A stretch of DNA of 64,000 nt. Source: an uncultured Aquimarina sp. (lineage in GTDB: Bacteria; Bacteroidota; Bacteroidia; Flavobacteriales; Flavobacteriaceae). The DNA lies in assembly GCA_947500545.1 (NCBI GenBank), contig CANMSO010000012.1, positions 62,001 through 126,000 on the forward strand. The letters are read 5' to 3'. This document shows positions 8,464-15,666 of this stretch, in pieces. The notes beneath the pieces were generated by a model that was not told the DNA's origin, did no database searches, and saw nothing but the letters and a program-made list of their open reading frames with translations. A program made the translations under genes and the position numbers. Positions within the stretch are counted from its first letter, which is position 1, and each line of letters opens with the position of its first letter.

Positions 8464-10371
8464 TTACTCTAAAATATAAGGTAGCGAGATGCTTACTTCG
8501 GTACCTTTTCCTTTGCTTAAAGATTGCGTTGTATACTTTGCCTTTTTATTTAAAGACCTGGAATAAATCTGAAGTCTTTCTTTTAATATTTTTCCTGAAA
8601 AAGATTCATATTCTGCTCCATTTTTACTTTTGAATTCTGATGCCCCTGCAACTCCAATACCATTATCAGTAATCTTACACTCAAGTAGCTTATCTTTCTC
8701 ATTAATTTTGATATCAAGGTTAATGTTCCCATCATTTGCGCCTCTTAGACCATGCTCTATTGAATTTTCGATAAAGGGTTGAATAAACATTGGTGGAATA
8801 AAGGTTTCCTCTTTGTCAATGTTACTCGGTACAGCAATCCGATATTTGAATTTTTGCGAAAAATTAGACTGAAGTTCTAAGTAATCCTCAATGGATTTTA
8901 ATTCATCGCCTAATGATACAAATTCTTCTCTTGAATTTTTAAGTATCAATCTAATCAAACTACTAAGTTTTGCTATATAGGAACTTGTCTTTTCTGATTT
9001 TTTATTTGCCAAACTACTTACTGTATTTAAAGCATTAAATACAAAATGTGGATTAAGTTGTGAACGTAATAACCTTTGCTCTAAGTTTGTAGTTTGGTAT
9101 TTGTTATTCAATTTTCTTTGTCTAAACACTAAAAACCCAATCCCAACTATTGAAAGCAACAGTCCTATAAGAACTATTGAAAAAAGATTTCGCTGTTTTA
9201 TGACCGTATTTTGTTCTTCTGTAGTCGCCTCAAGTTGTTGGATAGACTCATCTTTTTCTTTTACCCTATAAGCAACATTAAGTTCCCTAAGTTTTTCTTC
9301 TAACATTTGCTTATGAAATTTTTCAAGAAAATTACTTTTTTGTTCTGAAATCCCTAATGCTTCACTTAATTGATTGTTTTTTTGATATGCTTCTATAAGA
9401 TAGTCCATAATTGTGACTTTAATATCTTTATCAATTTTATCAAAACTTTTATAAGCATTTACACTATCAAGTACAGTTCTTAACATTAAAACACTCTCCG
9501 TATACTTTTTTTCTTTCATTAACACATACCCATAATTGGCTAATGAAAAATCCCTTGAACTTGTTGATGTCTTATCATAGTGTTTATCTAATAATTCCTT
9601 GGAGTTTAAATAATGAAATAGAGCAGAATCTATCTTGTTCGTTTTTCTATATAAATTTCCCAGATTATTATGTGCGGTCACTTTACGTCCACGAATAGTA
9701 TCAAGCAATGCCTTTTTATAAAAGTACTTTGCAGAATCGACGACTCCTTTTTGGAAGTACATTGTACCTATGCCATTATACAGGGGGCCAAAATTTCGTG
9801 GGTTTTTCAAATAATTTGTATCTATTGATGCCTTTAATAAATATTCCAAGGCTAGGTCATTATCACCCATTTGCATATGGTTACTAGAAATTTCTTTAAG
9901 AATGTATCCCTTAATATTTTTTGAAAAACTACGATTTGCTGATTTGCTATCAATTAGCTTCAAGGCTTTGATTAGGTAATCCAAGGATTGATTGTAATCT
10001 TTGTAGAATATCCTTAAGGCTCTCCCTGCATTATAATAAGCTCTGGCCAATTTCTTCTTGTCAATCTCTGTCAAAATTTCTGATGAATTGTATAACTTAA
10101 TTGCTAGATTTGAATAAATGTAACAAGAATCTAACCTATTTTCTATCAAGTGTAACATGCCTATCTTAGAGTAATAATACCCCCATCCATTAAGGCTTTT
10201 ATTAGATTCTAACATTTTTTTATAAACCAGTATATTTTCTCTGGTTGTTGGTACTATTTGAAATGTATCAATCTCTTTTTGAACATACACCTTCTTTTGC
10301 GCAGTTATCCAGTTAACAGACACTACTACAATTATGGTTAATATTACTTTTCTCATCACAAATAATTTCAT
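8464..10371 (-). CDS. LytS-type sensor histidine kinase with periplasmic TPRs
   Basis: A 635-residue kinase. After an N-terminal signal sequence (MRKVILTIIVVVSVNWITAQ; a start five codons downstream at 10356 is equally good) come several TPR-like helical repeats to about residue 360, a coiled coil (REKDESIQQLEATTEEQN), one transmembrane helix (LFSIVLIGLLLSIVGIGFLV) and a His_kinase domain: LRSQLNPHFVFNALNTVSS carries the phospho-acceptor His, and the ATPase part has FIENSIEHGL and ITDNGIGV. The TPRs should be periplasmic. It is divergent from a LytTR response regulator 64 bases away, its obvious partner. The peptide island begins just beyond that regulator. Confidence 0.9.
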   Translation of the reverse strand: MKLFVMRKVILTIIVVVSVNWITAQKKVYVQKEIDTFQIVPTTRENILVYKKMLESNKSLNGWGYYYSKIGMLHLIENRLDSCYIYSNLAIKLYNSSEILTEIDKKKLARAYYNAGRALRIFYKDYNQSLDYLIKALKLIDSKSANRSFSKNIKGYILKEISSNHMQMGDNDLALEYLLKASIDTNYLKNPRNFGPLYNGIGTMYFQKGVVDSAKYFYKKALLDTIRGRKVTAHNNLGNLYRKTNKIDSALFHYLNSKELLDKHYDKTSTSSRDFSLANYGYVLMKEKKYTESVLMLRTVLDSVNAYKSFDKIDKDIKVTIMDYLIEAYQKNNQLSEALGISEQKSNFLEKFHKQMLEEKLRELNVAYRVKEKDESIQQLEATTEEQNTVIKQRNLFSIVLIGLLLSIVGIGFLVFRQRKLNNKYQTTNLEQRLLRSQLNPHFVFNALNTVSSLANKKSEKTSSYIAKLSSLIRLILKNSREEFVSLGDELKSIEDYLELQSNFSQKFKYRIAVPSNIDKEETFIPPMFIQPFIENSIEHGLRGANDGNINLDIKINEKDKLLECKITDNGIGVAGASEFKSKNGAEYESFSGKILKERLQIYSRSLNKKAKYTTQSLSKGKGTEVSISLPYILE

Positions 10372-10435
10372 ACCACATTCATTTATGCCACTAAAATTAG
10401 GTAATTTCGCTGTAAACTATTCGCACAAATAATAA

Positions 10436-11176
10436 ATGAATTCAACTATTTCGACTGTATTAATTGAAGATAACAAAGAAGCTGCTAATTATTTATCTTC
10501 GATACTTAAGACACATTTTCACAATATAGAGATTATAGCTACTTCAGATAATGTTAGGGATTCAATCACTCTTTTAAATAATCATTCTCCCGAAATAGTT
10601 TTTATGGACATTGAGCTCATTGACGGTGATGCATTTCAGGTTCTTGACGCTATAGATCATTATGATTTTGAAGTGATTTTTATTTCTGCACATAATAATT
10701 ACATTGAAAAATCAATGGAATATTACGCCTTAAATTTTCTGACCAAACCTATTGAAGTTGATCAACTTATTAATGTTTTAAAAAGATATAGAAACCTGAA
10801 AAAACGTCTATTTACCAAACAAAAATATATAACATTAAAAGAATTTCTAACAGAATCCAGATTATTGATTCATACTGGAAATGAACATATTGCCCTAGAT
10901 ATAAGTACCATTATTAAATGTGAAGCTGACGGTAACTACTGCCTTTTTAGTCTATCAAACAAATCAAATTATTTAGCTTCAAAACCATTAAAATACTATG
11001 AAAGTTTATTGTTTGAAAAAGGGTTTTTTAGAGCAAATAGATCAACATTAGTAAATATTAAACACATTCACTCTATCTACAAAAAGGAAGCACTTGTATT
11101 AAGTAATAAAGAAAAAATTATAGTTTCGGTAAGAAATAAACCCAAACTATCTGAACTTATAAAATCTCTTTCCTGA
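10436..11176 (+). CDS. LytTR-family response regulator
   Basis: A 246-residue regulator with a receiver domain (acidic pocket LIEDN, phospho-acceptor D58 in VFMDIELIDG, conserved Lys in NFLTKPIEV) and a C-terminal LytTR DNA-binding domain (about 135-245) with IIKCEADGNYCLFSL and FFRANRSTLVNIKHI. It is divergent from the LytS-type kinase gene. A TAATTTCG box at 10402-10409 is a near-consensus -7 element for this gene. LytTR regulators often control peptide or bacteriocin genes, and the next genes downstream are peptide precursors, so a role in the peptide island is plausible but unproven. Confidence 0.92.
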   Translation: MNSTISTVLIEDNKEAANYLSSILKTHFHNIEIIATSDNVRDSITLLNNHSPEIVFMDIELIDGDAFQVLDAIDHYDFEVIFISAHNNYIEKSMEYYALNFLTKPIEVDQLINVLKRYRNLKKRLFTKQKYITLKEFLTESRLLIHTGNEHIALDISTIIKCEADGNYCLFSLSNKSNYLASKPLKYYESLLFEKGFFRANRSTLVNIKHIHSIYKKEALVLSNKEKIIVSVRNKPKLSELIKSLS

Positions 11177-11199
11177 ATAAGAATTGAGAAGTCAAATAA

Positions 11200-11234
11200 A
11201 AAAATCTCAAACATTACTGATGTTTGAGATTTTT
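11200..11234 (+). terminator. Terminator of the LytTR regulator gene
   Basis: A stem of about 15 bp (AAAAATCTCAAACAT with ATGTTTGAGATTTTT) around the loop TACTG. The A run on the left makes it usable on both strands, between two convergent genes. Confidence 0.88.
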
Positions 11235-11298
11235 AAAAATAAAAGTATCCGCTACCCCTAGCGTTATATGCGTAATAACATACAGTTACTTTTATTAT

Positions 11299-11577
11299 TT
11301 ATGCACAAGGGTTTACTGACAAGCATCCATCAGGAATTGTAATCCCTTGACAGTACGACAACTCTCTGGTATCTCTTGTACAACCTGGACCAACCGTTCC
11401 TCCGCCACAGCCGCCAGTACCACCCCCTCCAGGGCAACAGTTTGTTCCGAAGGTACAGTTACCCCCTTCTCCAACACAAGTAGCATCTGTATGACCACCA
11501 CCCGTAATTCTTGAGCTATTCAATCTCGAGATTGTTTTTTTGTTTAAATTTAAACCTGTTAATTTCTTTTTTTTCAT
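11299..11577 (-). CDS. Lanthipeptide-type precursor peptide 1 (LanA-like)
   Basis: A 92-residue peptide with a 27-residue leader (MKKKKLTGLNLNKKTISRL then NSSRITGG) ending in a double glycine, and a Gly/Cys-rich core with nine Cys and many Ser/Thr (for example GGNCTFGTNCCPGGGG). Leaders starting KKKKL..L.LNK.TIS.LN are the class I lanthipeptide leader type of Bacteroidota. The leader is identical at 22 of 27 positions to that of a second precursor 7 kb away. The gene lies 60 bases downstream of a LanC-like cyclase gene on the same strand, with no promoter-like element between, so the two are probably co-transcribed. No dehydratase gene is nearby, which leaves the modification state open. Confidence 0.83.
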   Translation of the reverse strand: MKKKKLTGLNLNKKTISRLNSSRITGGGHTDATCVGEGGNCTFGTNCCPGGGGTGGCGGGTVGPGCTRDTRELSYCQGITIPDGCLSVNPCA

Positions 11578-11637
11578 GATTAAAAATTTTAGAGATTAAT
11601 AAATACGTGAATTCTTTAAATTATTATTAAAATAGTA

Positions 11638-12849
11638 CTAGGCTATCATTAAGCATTCATCCCATCCCATTTCAAAATCAGAAAGATGAAATATCATTGC
11701 TAGGCCTATTCCCGCAATACCAGTAAGAAATCCCAGCTCTTTTTCCCAACCCATTTCTGCTCCATTCCATTGTTTATAACCAGCATATCCATCATCAAAT
11801 TTTGACATTGCAAGCCCTTCGTTAATCCAATAAACTGAAGTGTCCTTAAAAAAGACATTATTGGTTTCCTTATATAATCGTTCAAAAATCAATGCGTTTC
11901 CGTAGGCACCATGACAAATACCTGCATCTTTTATAAAAGAATGATCCGTTGTTTTTCTATGAGCAGAGTGCTCCAAGATTTCCAAGCTTTTGGCATATAA
12001 TAAATCATCTTGTAAAGCAATAGCAGCAAGTCGCAGGGAAATACCCAAACCCAAATCACCATAGCACCAAGATAATCTACTTGGACTTTCTTCAAATGGT
12101 TCTGAAACCCAGCTAGGAAATAAGTAACATGCATCCTTATTATTATTTTCATAGCTTAAAATGTAAGATACAGCACCTTTTAACAAAGGTCTCACTTTGT
12201 GCTCAAGTTCAGAATAACCAATTAGGCGCGAGAGAAAATTAATAATACTAGACATACCATGAGATAAACTAAGATTATACCCCTCTACTCCAGTAGTTTT
12301 ATCCACAACAGATAACCATTTGATCCCGTTGGCATCCTTTATAGATAATTCTTCTAGACTAGACACTAATTTTGTTAAAAAACCCGTGTAGCGAATCTTT
12401 AACTTTTTTGATTTGGTATTTTTGAATCTCTTCAAAAAATAGTATCCATACCCAATAGCACCATGTAAAAAATCATAATTATTATTCAAAACATCAACCA
12501 TCATAGCATTAAAAAGAAACTCATCTAGATTACTTAATATTCCATCAGCATCAACCTCAATGAACTCTTCTTCTTCTAGGTGATCGAGCACCCATCCAGC
12601 ACCTGCCATTCCAGAACAATATGTAGGATAATTGTAACCTTCATTAATCCTATTTATTGATTCGCTTATTATTTCAACACCTAAATCTGAGTGAGAATCA
12701 GAATTTAAATATTTTGAATAATAAAATTGAAACAGAGAAATCCCTGAAATTCCTGAAAAAACTCCAATCTGAGGATCACTTTTATAACTATCTTGAAGTA
12801 TTTTGCTTATTTCGCTTAATTGCTTTTCCAATCTTTCTTTCATTCTCAA
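11638..12849 (-). CDS. LanC-like lanthipeptide cyclase
   Basis: A 403-residue LanC-fold protein. The zinc ligands are C262 in SWCYGDLG and C312-H313 in GICHGAYG, and a likely catalytic His is H197 in LSLSHGMS; glycine-rich repeats expected of the alpha/alpha barrel occur at FSGISGISLF, SGMAGAGW, LHGAIGYGY and LTGIAGIGLA. LanC enzymes join Cys thiols to dehydrated Ser/Thr to form thioether rings. It lies directly upstream of precursor 1. The usual partner LanB dehydratase and a peptidase-exporter are absent from this window, so they must be encoded elsewhere or the protein acts on another substrate. A conserved element found before two precursor genes also lies 59 bases upstream of this gene. 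Confidence 0.9.
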   Translation of the reverse strand: MRMKERLEKQLSEISKILQDSYKSDPQIGVFSGISGISLFQFYYSKYLNSDSHSDLGVEIISESINRINEGYNYPTYCSGMAGAGWVLDHLEEEEFIEVDADGILSNLDEFLFNAMMVDVLNNNYDFLHGAIGYGYYFLKRFKNTKSKKLKIRYTGFLTKLVSSLEELSIKDANGIKWLSVVDKTTGVEGYNLSLSHGMSSIINFLSRLIGYSELEHKVRPLLKGAVSYILSYENNNKDACYLFPSWVSEPFEESPSRLSWCYGDLGLGISLRLAAIALQDDLLYAKSLEILEHSAHRKTTDHSFIKDAGICHGAYGNALIFERLYKETNNVFFKDTSVYWINEGLAMSKFDDGYAGYKQWNGAEMGWEKELGFLTGIAGIGLAMIFHLSDFEMGWDECLMIA

Positions 12850-12908
12850 AATTCACAAAGGATTTAAATAATAAACATTAATTAAAGAAAAACCTCAACA
12901 TGAAGTGT

Positions 12909-12929
12909 GGACATTCAACTTTAATGTGT
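12909..12929 (-). promoter_or_regulatory. Shared peptide-regulon element, copy upstream of lanC
   Basis: On the minus strand it reads ACACAT, nine bases, ATGTCC, and includes TTGAATGTC. It matches the core (ACAT-N5-TTGARTGTC) of the elements before precursor 2 and the double-glycine peptide. The spacing to the start codon is 59 bases rather than 41, so this copy is less certain. Confidence 0.5.
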
Positions 12930-13499
12930 AGCATAAAAAATTACTACAACGATATCCATAAACACGTTTTCTCGACACAAAAATTATAGTAATCTTTCTA
13001 AATTTAATATTAGCATTTCAATCTATAACCCAGTTATTGACAAGCGTATTAAATCATCCTGTAAGCGTACACAAAACCAGCTTAAAAGTATATTTTCATG
13101 AATACATAAAATAACTACCTCTTCATAATTGTCTGAAAATAATTAGCGCATTGAAAACACTTAAAAATTCTATCAGCTTTTGAAAAAAGACAACAAACAA
13201 CATTAAAAGCATAAAAAGGTATATACAACACTAATCTAATTGGGAATCGGAATATGGGTTTTCTAATAAGAATCATCTTACTTATTGCTTCGGAATTAAA
13301 AAGAATGGCTTTTAAACACGTGTAATTAACACTTACCACAAATAAACATACACTTATCATTTTACTTAAAACAAGTTAAGACGTTGCTTTATATTTATAA
13401 AATGATTTTGTTTTCATCATCAAAAAAAGAGTTTAGTCTTAAACACATGCTAAGTATCTCTAAATAACCAAGGATAAATAAATCATCGATCAAATTATT
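12930..13499. other. Gene-poor AT-rich stretch
   Basis: Apart from a relic of the shared element near 13454-13473, I see no supported gene here. An 81-codon open frame on the minus strand (13115-13360) has no recognisable domain, unusual Cys content and no ribosome binding site. The stretch resembles decayed DNA between the lanC operon and the sigma-factor operon. Confidence 0.5.
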
Positions 13500-13606
13500 A
13501 TGCAAAAAAAGGTTTTAGAATTAAATGTGTTCAAAAATTAAAAAACGAACAAAAATCAGTAGATAGAGGATCTCTACAATTAATGGAACTACCTAAACGG
13601 CACTGA
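13500..13606 (+). pseudogene. Decayed double-glycine-type peptide precursor
   Basis: The frame opens MQKKVLELN and then hits stops. Restoring a single G after the ninth codon (AAT GGT GTT instead of AAT GTG TTC) gives LNGVQKLKNEQKSVDRG, which closely follows the leader of the intact peptide at 19571 (INGVDKLNKNYQKTINGG), and then a short core ending in PKRH. The double glycine has become RG. A degenerate copy of the shared upstream element ends 40 bases before the ATG, almost the same spacing as for intact genes. A sequencing error is an alternative, but the missing glycine and the short core favour real decay. Confidence 0.62.
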
Positions 13607-13633
13607 AATTATGTATGATGCAACTCAATATGT

Positions 13634-14425
13634 TTAGTTAATTTGTTCAAAAAGTTCCTGCGCTTCTTTATATTTGAAGCTGCTTTTATTCGAAATAATT
13701 GACTGTAAAATCATTTGAAGTTGCTGTTTATTATTTTGTTTTAAATAAACCATTGCCATATACCAATTCGCTTTTTTAGCATGTAATGTATTAGATCTTG
13801 AAAGTAGCTCAAATTGATACATCGCTTTATCAAATTCATCTAACTCTAAATAGGCAATACCAGTATAAATATAACTCAAAGAATTTATAGACTGGGTTTC
13901 GTTTTGATACTGCGTAAAAACTTCAATTGCTTCATTATATTTTTTGTTTTCAAATAGCAATTGTGCTTTTTTAATCAATCCATTATTATCTTCACCTCTT
14001 GTAATTAATGACGGAATATCATCAATTTGAATGTATTGAGTATATAATTTATCATTACCGTTACCTTTAAAAACGAAAAGGGAAATTATTATTAAAATTG
14101 TAATTGAGGCTGCAACTCCAATAAAGTAAAAGCTTTTATTACGTGAGCGATTTTCTATAACCACCTCTTCTATTGAAGTTTTCAAAAAAGCCGCCTCTTT
14201 ACTTTTGAAAAAGGATTTAAGTGATTTTGCTTCTTTATTTTTTAATATCTGCTTATCACCTTCTATCCATTGTTCATCTTCATAAACTAACCGCATATCT
14301 TGTTGCAACTTTAATTCCTCTGCAAGCGCAGGGTTTGAATTCACTTCTGCTTCAAAAGTTTCTTTCTCTTCCAAAGACATGTCATTATCAAGATATTTCT
14401 CTATTTCTAACAAAAAATCGTTCAT
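13634..14425 (-). CDS. Membrane anti-sigma factor-like protein with periplasmic TPRs
   Basis: A 263-residue protein. The N-terminal 45 residues (MNDFLLEIEKYLDNDMSLEE, FEAEVNSNPALAEELK) match the cytoplasmic anti-sigma segment common in Bacteroidota. One transmembrane helix lies at about 99-117 (FYFIGVAASITILIIISLFVF). The C-terminal part has TPR-type helices (KKYNEAIEVFTQYQNE, ELDEFDKAMYQFELLS). The gene overlaps the ECF sigma gene by four bases, so translation is coupled. By analogy it would hold the sigma factor at the membrane and release it on a periplasmic signal; the signal is unknown. Confidence 0.82.
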   Translation of the reverse strand: MNDFLLEIEKYLDNDMSLEEKETFEAEVNSNPALAEELKLQQDMRLVYEDEQWIEGDKQILKNKEAKSLKSFFKSKEAAFLKTSIEEVVIENRSRNKSFYFIGVAASITILIIISLFVFKGNGNDKLYTQYIQIDDIPSLITRGEDNNGLIKKAQLLFENKKYNEAIEVFTQYQNETQSINSLSYIYTGIAYLELDEFDKAMYQFELLSRSNTLHAKKANWYMAMVYLKQNNKQQLQMILQSIISNKSSFKYKEAQELFEQIN

Positions 14426-14991
14426 AAATCTTTTATCCTATTGTACCTAGGGTCATTCTTAATCAATTTTGTCAATTGCGATTTGCAATTAAAAACACGC
14501 TGTCTTACTACATTATCAGAATTGTATCCTAATTTTTCAGCTATTTCTTTATAAGGTGTTTTTTGAAAAAAAAGCTGAAGCAATTGTTTACAATTATTAG
14601 AGATTCTCTTTAATTTTTCCTGGAACAATTCCCATTTTTCTTGTTCCAAGATTGCCATTGTCATATCATCTCCTTCTATTAATAGTTCAACTGTATCTTC
14701 TTTTGTTATCATTCTTTTTTGCTTTTTTAACTCTCTTCGCCATAAATTCTTGCAAGCACCAAACAAATATGCTTCTAATGTACTAGTTATAGTAAAAGAC
14801 TTAACCTTGTATCTTGCGATCAGTTGAAGTAAAGCTTTCTGGAAAATATCTTCGGCATCAGTTCTATTCCCATTATTTTTCTGAACAAAATTTACAACTT
14901 TCGAAAAAGAAGAGATATATAACTTTTGTATGACTTTCTTATTTCCTGTGGCTAATTCTTTTAAAAGGTCTTTTTCTTCCTCGAGCATCAA
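14422..14991 (-). CDS. ECF-type RNA polymerase sigma factor
   Basis: A 189-residue sigma-70 family factor with region 2 (NRTDAEDIFQKALLQLIARY) and region 4 (TPYKEIAEKLGYNSDNVVRQ) and no region 1 or 3, hence ECF type. A second Met one codon in is an alternative start. It is co-transcribed with the anti-sigma-like gene and divergent from a lipoprotein gene 100 bases away. The intervening DNA holds GGTAAC and a small inverted repeat ACATTTTTAATGT, which may be a self-regulated promoter, although the recognition sequence is unknown. Confidence 0.9.
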   Translation of the reverse strand: MMLEEEKDLLKELATGNKKVIQKLYISSFSKVVNFVQKNNGNRTDAEDIFQKALLQLIARYKVKSFTITSTLEAYLFGACKNLWRRELKKQKRMITKEDTVELLIEGDDMTMAILEQEKWELFQEKLKRISNNCKQLLQLFFQKTPYKEIAEKLGYNSDNVVRQRVFNCKSQLTKLIKNDPRYNRIKDL

Positions 14992-15091
14992 AAACGATTT
15001 AGTTTTTTAATTTTCTTTACTTTTACCTGGTAACATTTTTAATGTAAGGGGAACATACTAATAAATTAGAAAACAAAAAAATTATTTAAAA

Positions 15092-15601
15092 ATGAAAAAA
15101 TTGGCTTTATTATTTTTGGGTGTAATCATTGTAATTGGAATGCAAGGTTGCTCTATAGAAGAACAAGAAGAAATCACGCATGAAGATTTTTCTACAATTC
15201 AAAATAAACTAGATAATAATATATATCATTTTAAAAAAGTGTATGTCAATTATGGGAGTATGAATAATCAAGATAGAAAACTTTTTGAGAGTCTGGCAAA
15301 AGAAAGTTGGTTTGATTACATACTAGTTTTTGAGTCTTCGTGCCCTTCAATAGGAATATGGAATGTATATTACAACCGCAGCTCCGCCTCCAAAAATAAT
15401 GAAGAAGATATTGTTATAGACGCCGAAGAAAGTCTTACCATAAGTGATGGTAACGCACCTCCGCCTCCATTCCTTACACCTACGCCTGTGTATGAAACAG
15501 ATACTGCTATCGATTATGAAACGTGCCTTACAAATACAGATAACCAACCAGATATTATCATCCCGATAGATGATGATTCTCCTATTACTATAATTCGCTA
15601 A
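15092..15601 (+). CDS. Small lipoprotein of unknown function
   Basis: A 169-residue protein with a lipoprotein signal peptide: a hydrophobic stretch ending IGMQGC, with the lipidated Cys at position 20. The rest is acidic, with a Pro-rich segment (NAPPPPFLTPTPVYETD) and no domain that I recognise. It sits between an ECF sigma operon (divergent) and a TPR-CHAT gene that starts 65 bases downstream on the same strand, so it probably belongs to the same response module, perhaps as an envelope sensor or substrate. That role is inferred only from position. Confidence 0.7.
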   Translation: MKKLALLFLGVIIVIGMQGCSIEEQEEITHEDFSTIQNKLDNNIYHFKKVYVNYGSMNNQDRKLFESLAKESWFDYILVFESSCPSIGIWNVYYNRSSASKNNEEDIVIDAEESLTISDGNAPPPPFLTPTPVYETDTAIDYETCLTNTDNQPDIIIPIDDDSPITIIR

Positions 15602-15666
15602 TTAAGATCTTACCATTTTGTATTTATAAATTCTCATCTTTATTTAACCCTGAACTCTCGATAAAA

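Noticed and set aside
13115..13360. An 81-codon minus-strand open frame in the gene-poor stretch
   Set aside because: No domain, no ribosome binding site, high Cys/Phe/Ile content expected of AT-rich non-coding DNA, and no start context. It could be decayed coding DNA but I cannot support it as a gene.
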